This document shows, piece by piece, positions 1-5,891 of a stretch of 7,856 bases of DNA. The position numbers and the translations under genes are program-made. The notes under the pieces are model-generated. The model was given only the letters and a program-made list of their open reading frames with translations. It had not been told where the DNA came from and ran no database searches. The stretch comes from Planctomycetaceae bacterium (GTDB lineage Bacteria; Planctomycetota; Planctomycetia; Pirellulales; Pirellulaceae), in contig SKVE01000105.1 of assembly GCA_007129635.1 (NCBI GenBank), forward strand, positions 1 through 7,856, in the 5' to 3' direction. How positions within the stretch are numbered: the stretch's first letter is position 1; the number at the start of each line of letters is the position of its first letter.

Positions 1-51
1 CCGAAGTGACTCGGCCCCCACTGGATCCGTGATAAAGCCGCGCCAGCTCAT
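1..51 (-). CDS. 5' end of an unidentified gene overlapping the corrinoid activator stop (partial)
   Basis: On the minus strand an ATG at 51..49 overlaps the TGA stop of the corrinoid activator as an ATGA junction. The frame stays open to the window edge and gives 17 residues, MSWRGFITDPVGAESLR. Four-base ATGA overlaps are typical of translationally coupled genes in one operon, so a continuing gene is plausible. The piece is too short to recognise a family. From its place directly after a RACE-type activator it could be a methyltransferase or an accessory gene of the corrinoid system, but that is inference. It could also be a chance short frame. Confidence 0.45.
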   Translation of the reverse strand, partial: MSWRGFITDPVGAESLR

Positions 52-1961
52 GCCAGGCTCAGTTGATCGATGTACACCGATTCAAAATCCGGTTCCAGAT
101 TCAATTCGACCATCTCCAGCCGCTGGGCGATCTCTTTCATCTCCTCCAACACTCCGCTGTCCATCAGCGCCACGAACGCACCGGCCAGCGAACTGTTGCC
201 AACCAACTCGATCTGCTCGCCAGCGAACCCTGGCAGCAATCCGCAGCGCAGCACGCTATCGATGTTCATGTGAAAGCCGAATCCGCCCGCCAAGTACAGC
301 GTCGCCACTTCCTCGGGCCTCAGTTCGGCTCGACGCAGCAAGCAGACGATCCCCGCCGCGATCGCCGCCTTGGCTTGTAACAGGCTCGCGATATCCGATT
401 CGGTAATCCTGATCCCCTTGCCATCCGAACATTGCTCGATCTCGAATCCACGATGATTTGCTTGATGGACCAGCCTTGGATGTTGGGCGAAGCGATCGGA
501 AAACCGGCCCGTCGGCCCGATCAGCCCGCTGACGCGTCCTTCGGCGATAAAATCCACGTACCCGGTGCCGCACACACCGATGGGCGGCCGACGCCCAATC
601 ACCTCGATTTCCGGTTCGGCGGTTTCCCCGTCCAAGCGGATGTGGCTGATGGCGCCGTCACCGGCGCGCACCCCACTGGTCAGCCCCGCACCTTCGAACG
701 CGGGGCCAGCGGCCGTTGCACAACCGAGAAGCCGGTCGCCCTGTTTCAGAACGATCTCGCCGTTGGTGCCCACATCGACCAACAGGCACGGCTGGTCGCG
801 GTAGGCCATCCCCGTCGACAACACCCCGGCGATCGCATCCGCGCCCAGATATGCCGCCGCACCGGGCAGCAGGTGGACGCTTGGATCTGAGGCCTTGAGA
901 TTCCGGGAACGATCGGCGATCCCTTTCGCATCCGACGGCCCCGGTTCGGATGTGGGCGGCAGCAACGATAACGATCGTGCGGCCAACACGCGATGTTCGA
1001 TAAACGCGGGGGTGAACGGCGCGGTGCCCAACGGACTGGGATCGACCCCGGCCACCAGGTGCAGCATGGTCGTGTTCCCGGCGATGACCACCGTCTTGAG
1101 TTGCTCGATCGTGATGCCCGATTCGGTCACCAGTTCGGTCAGCAACGGCCGGATCGTGTTATGGCACACGGCGTGCTGCATCCGTCGAACCATCTCTGGT
1201 TTCTGCAGGCACTGGTTGATTCGCGTCAGCACATTGTCACCCAGCCGAGCTTGACCGTTCAATGCGGATGCGGTGTTGCGTATTTGACCAGTGCTCAGAT
1301 CGACCAACATCGCCACAACCGTCGTGGTACCGACATCGATCGCCACGCCAAAGGACTCTGCATCGGGCGAGTCCGGATCGGGCTTCAAAACCCAGTGTTC
1401 CCCACGATGCTCCAGGATCAGAGCATGGACCGGTCGCTCCAGGGCCAACCACGCGGCCAATTCAGGATCTGGTTCGACCGGCACTTCCTGCGGCTTGCGG
1501 CTACGGTGATGACGTAATGTTTCACAGGCGGCCGAGACGAGATCCGAGCGATCCGCTAACTGCTCTACATCCAACGTGATCCTCTGCCAAAGTGGATCGT
1601 GAGCACGGCAGACATCGATGCGAAACGAGGTCACCACTTGGGGGCGATGAGCCAGCAAGGATCGCCCGGGCACCTGGAGCGTCGCGTCGCTGCCCGGTAC
1701 CGGGCAGCACTGGCAGCCTTGCACCAGCATCGGCCCGTCGGCACCGTCCAGCACCTGCCCGGAATCTGCTCGAATAAGGGGGCCGGACACAAGCTCGATT
1801 AGGCATCCGTCGCACAACCCGCGTTGCCCGCAGCGGGTGTTCAGCGGCAGATCGGCGCGTCGCAGCCATTCGGTCAGCCGCTGGCCGGATGCGTTGGCCT
1901 CGATTTCGATCACGATTTTTTCATGGGGAGCATGGACGATCAGCCGGGAATAGGTTGCCAT
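48..1961 (-). CDS. Reductive activator of corrinoid proteins (RACE-like, [2Fe-2S] ferredoxin + ASKHA ATPase, DUF4445)
   Basis: This 637-aa protein matches the RACE/DUF4445 family, which uses ATP and an iron-sulfur centre to re-reduce cob(II)alamin of corrinoid methyl carriers to the active cob(I)alamin state in the cytoplasm. The N-terminal 90 residues are a ferredoxin domain with C44-x5-C50-x2-C53 and C83 as the likely [2Fe-2S] ligands; C85 and C86 are extra cysteines beside the fourth. A linker (about 100-200) follows. The ASKHA fold then shows a first phosphate loop AIDVGTTTV (207-215), a second LLVDVGTNGE (393-402), AGPAFEGA (418-425), GVCGTGYVD (462-470) and YLAGGFGFHMN (556-566). All expected landmarks are present and the length is normal for the N-terminal ferredoxin type. 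A poorly conserved Pro/Ser-rich insert lies at about 337-360. The start is the ATG at 1961, with only a weak purine-rich ribosome site upstream. It is divergent from the corrinoid protein gene, its probable substrate. Confidence 0.92.
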   Translation of the reverse strand: MATYSRLIVHAPHEKIVIEIEANASGQRLTEWLRRADLPLNTRCGQRGLCDGCLIELVSGPLIRADSGQVLDGADGPMLVQGCQCCPVPGSDATLQVPGRSLLAHRPQVVTSFRIDVCRAHDPLWQRITLDVEQLADRSDLVSAACETLRHHRSRKPQEVPVEPDPELAAWLALERPVHALILEHRGEHWVLKPDPDSPDAESFGVAIDVGTTTVVAMLVDLSTGQIRNTASALNGQARLGDNVLTRINQCLQKPEMVRRMQHAVCHNTIRPLLTELVTESGITIEQLKTVVIAGNTTMLHLVAGVDPSPLGTAPFTPAFIEHRVLAARSLSLLPPTSEPGPSDAKGIADRSRNLKASDPSVHLLPGAAAYLGADAIAGVLSTGMAYRDQPCLLVDVGTNGEIVLKQGDRLLGCATAAGPAFEGAGLTSGVRAGDGAISHIRLDGETAEPEIEVIGRRPPIGVCGTGYVDFIAEGRVSGLIGPTGRFSDRFAQHPRLVHQANHRGFEIEQCSDGKGIRITESDIASLLQAKAAIAAGIVCLLRRAELRPEEVATLYLAGGFGFHMNIDSVLRCGLLPGFAGEQIELVGNSSLAGAFVALMDSGVLEEMKEIAQRLEMVELNLEPDFESVYIDQLSLA

Positions 1962-2019
1962 ATTGCGCTTTCTCGGGGTTCAGGACCCGGCCACGTATTG
2001 CTTGGTGGAATTAGCGGAC

Positions 2020-2091
2020 GGGGTCGGGAGTCGTTTTCGGAGAAGTCGCTTTTCATGCGGTAGATCGTCGGCCGAAAACGACTCCAACCCC
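2020..2091. repeat. Large palindrome, possible REP/MITE-like element
   Basis: GGAGTCGTTTTCGG at 2027-2040 is perfectly complementary to CCGAAAACGACTCC at 2072-2085. The arms extend outward imperfectly, with GGGGTCG against CAACCCC, to 2020 and 2091. The 31-nt centre has no further strong pairing. It sits between divergent genes, so it cannot be an ordinary terminator for either. Its size and sequence look like a dispersed palindromic (REP-like) element or a regulator site; which of these cannot be settled from one copy. Confidence 0.6.
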
Positions 2092-2123
2092 TGGCCTTCA
2101 CTTGCACAACGCCACCGAGATTG

Positions 2124-2151
2124 ACAAACAGCCTCGTCAGCGGGTGTTTGT
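2124..2151. promoter_or_regulatory. Interrupted dyad, possible operator
   Basis: ACAAACA (2124-2130) and TGTTTGT (2145-2151) form a perfect 7-bp inverted repeat separated by 14 bp, so the half-site centres are 21 bp (two helical turns) apart. It lies 175 bp upstream of the corrinoid protein start and just before the weak candidate promoter. That geometry suits a dimeric regulator, but no regulator gene is in the window, and the site could be coincidental. Confidence 0.3.
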
Positions 2152-2173
2152 TCGAGCCCGTTTGGCAGGGTGC

Positions 2174-2200
2174 TTGATTTTGATCGGGACACATTGTAAA
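2174..2200 (+). promoter_or_regulatory. Weak candidate promoter for the corrinoid protein gene
   Basis: TTGATT (2174-2179) and TGTAAA (2195-2200) are separated by 15 bp, shorter than the preferred 17. This is the most promoter-like stretch in the divergent spacer reading rightward, and would give a leader of about 120 nt. Base composition here is more AT-rich than its surroundings. The match is poor and the call tentative. Confidence 0.2.
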
Positions 2201-2217
2201 CTACTGCCTACAGATAG

Positions 2218-2273
2218 CCATCCGGTAGTTGGCGCGGCCTACCGGGGATGGTAGGAACTTGGCGCTAGTCGCC
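2218..2273 (+). ncRNA. Structured 5' leader with alternative hairpins (unassigned)
   Basis: CTACC at 2239-2243 can pair with GGTAG at 2224-2228, extended by CCATCC (2218-2223) with GGATGG (2246-2251) around a two-base bulge. It can instead pair with GGTAG at 2250-2254. The two hairpins exclude each other. A third small stem GGCG/CGCC lies at 2261-2273. The leader also has two related segments, GGTAGTTGGCGC (2224-2235) and GGTAGGAACTTGGCGC (2250-2265). I see no known cobalamin, SAM or SAH riboswitch consensus. The structure is seen in sequence; a regulatory role is inference. Confidence 0.3.
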
Positions 2274-2325
2274 GCGGAAGACCATGTTTTTCTCGTGATT
2301 TCTTTAAGCAAAAGGTTGGTGATCC

Positions 2326-2961
2326 ATGCCTGATCTCGTATCCCTTGGCGAAGCGATCAAGACCGGCAATCGTGACGATGCGGTGAGATTAACGCAGGAA
2401 GCGATCGATGCAAACGTGCCGCCTCAGCAAATCCTGGATGTGATGGTGGTCGCGATGGACGATGTGGGCCGGAAATTCCAGCGTAGCGAAATATTCGTGC
2501 CCGAGATGCTGATCGCCGCTCGAGCGATGAAGGAATCCATGGCTGTGTTGGAACCTTTGTTGGTGGCGGCGGGCATCAAGCCGGTCGCCAAGGCGATCAT
2601 CGGCACGGTCGCGGGCGATTTGCATGATATTGGGAAGAACCTGGTCGCCATGATGTGGAAGGGCGCCAACTTCGACGTCATCGATCTGGGGACCAACGTT
2701 CCAGCAAACAAGTTCGTGGAAGCAGTCCAGGAGCACCAGCCGCAATTAGTCGGTTTGTCTGCGCTGCTGACCACCACGATGCCAGCCATCAAGACCACCG
2801 TCGACGCGTTGAAAGCGGCGGATCTGGCTGTGGCCAAGATCATCATCGGCGGTGCCCCGGTGACTCAGGAATATGCCGATCAGGTCGGTGCGGATGGTTA
2901 CGCGCCCGATGCGGCCAGTGCCGTCGAGGTGGCGCGACGATTGTTGGCCACGGCAGCGTAA
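2326..2961 (+). CDS. Corrinoid-binding methyl-carrier protein (MtbC/MttC-like)
   Basis: This 211-aa protein is a full-length stand-alone corrinoid protein of the kind that shuttles a methyl group from a substrate-specific methyltransferase to a second methyltransferase. Residues 1-90 form the helical cap domain seen in methionine synthase and the MtbC/MttC/MtmC proteins. Residues 91-211 form the Rossmann-like cobalamin domain. D98-L-H100-D-I-G103 is the base-off/His-on motif, with His100 the expected lower axial ligand; SALLTT (145-150) and the GG at 175-176 line the nucleotide loop of the cofactor. The ATG at 2326 is preceded by AAAAGG (2310-2315) with a 10-nt gap. The gene is divergent from the corrinoid activator, which supports a working pair. 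The substrate (methylamine, betaine, aryl or sugar methyl ether, or other) cannot be told, because no methyltransferase gene is visible. Confidence 0.9.
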   Translation: MPDLVSLGEAIKTGNRDDAVRLTQEAIDANVPPQQILDVMVVAMDDVGRKFQRSEIFVPEMLIAARAMKESMAVLEPLLVAAGIKPVAKAIIGTVAGDLHDIGKNLVAMMWKGANFDVIDLGTNVPANKFVEAVQEHQPQLVGLSALLTTTMPAIKTTVDALKAADLAVAKIIIGGAPVTQEYADQVGADGYAPDAASAVEVARRLLATAA

Positions 2962-3105
2962 AGGGCCGAAGGCCGAAACCAATCGATTTTCCCTTCGCAG
3001 GCTCCTGATCTGCTGAACGCCGATGATGAGCTTTCTGTTGCTGCGCTGGCGTAGCGCTGGCCAGGATTGTGTTTTTTCGTCTTTGATATTGATGGAGCCT
3101 TTTCC

Positions 3106-4095
3106 ATGGAAACGATCGGAGTTGGCGTTGTTGGCTGTGGTTTTGTCGGGCTAGGTGCCCATGTTTCCTCGTTTGCCAAGATCGAGGGTTCGCGGTTGGC
3201 CGCGGTGGCTGACCCCGATCCGAAACGCTTGGGCAAGGCCGCCGACAAGTACCGGCCTGAATCCGCTTATCAGGACTATAAGGAACTGGTGGCGGATCCC
3301 CATGTCCAAGCGGTGGTCGTTGCACTGCCGACGCCGTTGCACGCCCCGGTGGCGATGGCGGCCATCGAAGCCGGCAAGCACGTGTTGTGCGAGATGCCCT
3401 TGGCTGCCGACATGGAGCAGGCCGATCAGATGATCGCGGCGGCCGAGAAAAAAGGCGTGGTCCTTATGCCCAGTTTGACTTTCCGATTTACCCCTAATTA
3501 CGTAAAAGTCAAGAAATCGATCGCATCCGGCGAACTGGGTACCGTGACGACCGTTTTGTATCGAGAATTCATCTCGGCGTCCGACCTGGCCATGCAGTGG
3601 CCGCCCGGATCGTGGATGTGGGACCGCCAGTCCAGTGGCGGGCCCTTGTTTACCTTGTCCGTGTGGTCCATCGACATGTTCCGTTGGCTGTTGGACTGCG
3701 AGATCACGGAGGTTTGCGGAGCCGCCAATTACACGACGCTGGAGCAGTTCGGCGGCACGACCGGATACGATGCCAGCGCCGTGGTCAAGTTTGCCAACGG
3801 TGTGGTCGGCTGCCTGCAATACAGTGGTACGGTGACTCCGTCTGCATCGACTTCGTACTTGGAGGTCATCGGCAGTTCGACGAACGTTGTCAAGGCGACC
3901 GGCAACGAAACCGTCACTCGCTATGCTCAGGACCCACGAATCACCGAATGGTACGTCAAAGAACACGGCGCACGGCAATGGGGACACTACCAGCAGGACC
4001 AGCATTTCATCGAATGCCTGTTGGCCGGCCGCGCCCCGTCGATCACGCCCGAAGATGGTCGAAAGGCAATGGAGATCGCTCTGAAGATCGCCTAA
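3106..4095 (+). CDS. Gfo/Idh/MocA-fold protein with substituted catalytic residues
   Basis: This 329-aa protein has the Gfo/Idh/MocA architecture. An N-terminal Rossmann fold carries GCGFVG (10-15) and an Asp (D36) ending the second strand, which suggests NAD(H). The C-terminal half is the alpha/beta substrate domain. The usual EKP motif reads E96-M97-P98, so the catalytic Lys is Met. The usual D-x-x-x-H motif after the GG turn reads T183-L-S-V-W187, so both Asp and His are gone. Ordinary sugar or inositol dehydrogenase chemistry is therefore doubtful. The protein also ends right after the EIALKIA helix, somewhat earlier than many homologues. I chose the ATG at 3106 because GGAG (3094-3097) lies 8 nt upstream and the Rossmann strand begins at once; a TTG at 3067 in frame is less likely. 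It lies 144 bp after the corrinoid gene, on the same strand. Confidence 0.88.
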   Translation: METIGVGVVGCGFVGLGAHVSSFAKIEGSRLAAVADPDPKRLGKAADKYRPESAYQDYKELVADPHVQAVVVALPTPLHAPVAMAAIEAGKHVLCEMPLAADMEQADQMIAAAEKKGVVLMPSLTFRFTPNYVKVKKSIASGELGTVTTVLYREFISASDLAMQWPPGSWMWDRQSSGGPLFTLSVWSIDMFRWLLDCEITEVCGAANYTTLEQFGGTTGYDASAVVKFANGVVGCLQYSGTVTPSASTSYLEVIGSSTNVVKATGNETVTRYAQDPRITEWYVKEHGARQWGHYQQDQHFIECLLAGRAPSITPEDGRKAMEIALKIA

Positions 4096-4120
4096 AAGCA
4101 GCCTTTCTTCGACATGCCCG

Positions 4121-4150
4121 TTGCCTGAGAGCCGGGGGATGGGCTACAAT
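4121..4150 (+). promoter_or_regulatory. Candidate sigma-70-type promoter for the membrane protein/nuclease pair
   Basis: TTGCCT (4121-4126) and TACAAT (4145-4150) are 18 bp apart. The -10 hexamer matches TATAAT at five of six positions. Transcription would start near 4157, about 50 nt before the ATG at 4206. It lies in the short gap after the Gfo/Idh/MocA gene and suggests that the two following genes are a separate transcription unit. Confidence 0.45.
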
Positions 4151-4205
4151 GAAGCATTGGGAAGGGGAATGCAGCAAGGACCCCCCTTTGCGGGAGCATA
4201 CTCTC

Positions 4206-4673
4206 ATGAGTGAGTCGTGGTGGTTCGTATTGACGGTGGCAGCCGTGGTGGGTGCACTAGCGATGATGGCTTGGCCACACTGGCGACGGTATCGGGTGAC
4301 CAGCCGTTTCGAGCGGGCCAGAAAACGGTTCCACCTTCGACGCGAGTGGCTGGAGGTGGATTTTCTTAAAGGGGCCTCGGCTGCCAGCAAAGAGCGCGGA
4401 TTGGACTGGCAAGACTGCGAATTCGAGGACGAGGCGTTTTTCGCCACGGATCGAAAAACGGGCCAGTTGCGAGCATTCGTGGGGCTGACGATCTTTTTTT
4501 CTACCTTGGAAGATGCGCTTCGAGACCGATCGGCGGGCACGAACGTGCGAGGGGCGACGGCTGTGTTCTGTTTCGACGGTCGCGACTGGGACACCGACGG
4601 CCGCGCCTTGTTTAATCTGAATCCGTTCGAGGCCATCGAACGTTTTAAGCACGAACTGGAACAGGTCGACTAG
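4206..4673 (+). CDS. Small single-pass membrane protein of unknown function
   Basis: This 155-aa protein has a hydrophobic segment at residues 6-23 followed by a strongly basic stretch (WRRYR, then RFERARKR and RREW). The likely topology is one N-terminal membrane anchor with the bulk in the cytoplasm. The soluble part contains the phrase LDWQDCEFEDEAFFATDRKTG (residues 67-87, written here in part: DWQDCEFED) and alternating hydrophobic segments such as LRAFVGLTIFF, suggesting a small mixed alpha/beta domain. I do not recognise a named family. The ATG at 4206 has GGGAG (4192-4196) 9 nt upstream; the reading frame is open farther upstream but overlaps the preceding gene. It ends 12 bp before the nuclease gene, so the two are probably co-transcribed; a functional link to DNA repair is only suggested by that. 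Confidence 0.75.
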   Translation: MSESWWFVLTVAAVVGALAMMAWPHWRRYRVTSRFERARKRFHLRREWLEVDFLKGASAASKERGLDWQDCEFEDEAFFATDRKTGQLRAFVGLTIFFSTLEDALRDRSAGTNVRGATAVFCFDGRDWDTDGRALFNLNPFEAIERFKHELEQVD

Positions 4674-4685
4674 AACAACAACGAC

Positions 4686-5891
4686 ATGGATGGTCTTGTG
4701 AAGGAACCTGCACGGCAGCGGAGGCCGTTTCGAGGGTTCGGCCCGACGAGTGTTGCCTACGGACGCGCCGCCTTGCACGGGTTGTGCGTTTCCGCCAAGG
4801 ATCCGGCCGCATCGCGGCAAGCGATTCGACAGCGGTGTCCAGCCAGTCCTGGCGTATACGGGATCATCGACAGCGACGAGCACCTGATCTACGTCGGCAT
4901 GTCCAAACAGTTGCGTCAGCGTTTGCTCAGTTATTTTACGGGCAGCGATGACGGTTCCAAGCAGCATCGGATTGCGGAACTTGCCCAGCGACTGGTTTGG
5001 GAAACGGCGGGGCACGAATTGACCGCCCAATTACGCGAATTGGAATTGATCCGACGCTGGCGGCCTCGATTTAATGCCTTGGGACGTCCCCGGCGTCAAC
5101 GCCTGGGTTACATCTATCTGACCGTGACGGCTGCGCCACAGTTTCGAGCCGGTAACCTGCCGGCTCGCCATTGTCGTCACTTCTGGGGACCAGTGCCGCT
5201 CGGGTGGCGGACGCGTGATGCCGTCGAGCGTTTGAATCACGTGTTCCGCTTGCGCAATTGTTCGCAAGGGGTCCCGATGCGATTTACGGACCAATTGGAC
5301 CTGTTCGATATGGACCGGCGGGCGGCCTGTTTGCGAGGCGATGTCGGCGGATGCCTGGCCCCGTGCGCCGGACAGTGCACGTATTCGCAGTACACGGCTT
5401 CCATCGATGCGGCTCGAGCTCTGCTGGACGGCCGCGATCTCAGTATCCTGGACCGTCTGCAGGCAGAGATGATCGAAGCGGCAGCGGCGAATTCCTTCGA
5501 GCGTGCGGCGATGCTGCGCGATGCGATGGATGAACTGACGTACCTGGTCGAACAGATCGAATGGTTACGAGAAGTGCAGCAACACTACTGGTTTGTCTAT
5601 CCGGTGCCGGGCAACACAGGTCGGACGGTTTGGAAGTTGATCGCTGGCGGAGATCTGGCAGCGGTCGTTCGCGAGCCAGTGGACGAAGCCAGCCGTCGGC
5701 GATGCCGTCAAATGCTGGACCGGGTGTTCCACCACCGCGACCGGCCCGACGTCGAGCCGGTCGGCGACTTGGGGCAGATGCGGACCATCGCATCCTGGTT
5801 CCGTCGATATCCTGACCAAATGCAGCGGGTGCTGGGAATCGAACAGGCCTGGCACCGCTGTGCAGGCCGATTGGCACCAATAAATGGGTAG
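4686..5891 (+). CDS. Cho/UvrC-like GIY-YIG nuclease with UVR motif, lacking the RNase H-like half
   Basis: This 401-aa protein resembles the N-terminal half of excinuclease UvrC, the part that makes the 3' incision during nucleotide excision repair. The GIY-YIG nuclease domain spans about 50-130: PGVYGII (55-61, Y58), LIYVGMS (67-73, Y69), R76/R79, an acidic ELELI segment (118-122) and PRFN (127-130). A cysteine cluster C215-x7-C223-x3-C227-x3-C231 matches the UvrC cluster proposed to hold an iron-sulfur centre. A UVR (UvrB-binding) helix pair lies at about 255-290. The last 110 residues (WFVYPVPGNTGRTVWKL onward) are not the UvrC RNase H endonuclease domain, and no helix-hairpin-helix is evident. 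UvrC proper is about 600 aa, and E. coli Cho is about 295 aa. It may be a single-incision backup nuclease. No good ribosome site precedes ATG 4686, so translation may be coupled to the gene ending 12 bp before. Confidence 0.82.
   Translation: MDGLVKEPARQRRPFRGFGPTSVAYGRAALHGLCVSAKDPAASRQAIRQRCPASPGVYGIIDSDEHLIYVGMSKQLRQRLLSYFTGSDDGSKQHRIAELAQRLVWETAGHELTAQLRELELIRRWRPRFNALGRPRRQRLGYIYLTVTAAPQFRAGNLPARHCRHFWGPVPLGWRTRDAVERLNHVFRLRNCSQGVPMRFTDQLDLFDMDRRAACLRGDVGGCLAPCAGQCTYSQYTASIDAARALLDGRDLSILDRLQAEMIEAAAANSFERAAMLRDAMDELTYLVEQIEWLREVQQHYWFVYPVPGNTGRTVWKLIAGGDLAAVVREPVDEASRRRCRQMLDRVFHHRDRPDVEPVGDLGQMRTIASWFRRYPDQMQRVLGIEQAWHRCAGRLAPING

Noticed and set aside
1962..2325. Cobalamin riboswitch in the divergent spacer
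   Set aside because: I looked for a B12-box-like GCCACTG and the accompanying core and did not find it on either strand.
2964..2977. Tandem GGCCGAA repeat after the corrinoid stop
   Set aside because: Only two 7-base copies; too short to support a function.
3043..3077. Possible intrinsic terminator after the corrinoid gene (CTGGC/GCCAG stem and a T6 run)
   Set aside because: The stem is only 5 bp, the loop is 9 nt and the T-run starts 7 nt after the stem. The same stretch is better described as a short direct repeat of GCGCTGGC (3043-3050 and 3054-3061).
3151..4005. Minus-strand open frame of 284 codons inside the Gfo/Idh/MocA gene
   Set aside because: Composition is His/Arg/Gly-rich without recognisable domains, and the plus strand carries a clear Rossmann-fold protein.
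3597..4205. Upstream in-frame extension of the small membrane protein
   Set aside because: It overlaps the Gfo/Idh/MocA gene in another frame. The membrane helix begins right after the ATG at 4206, which has a good ribosome site.
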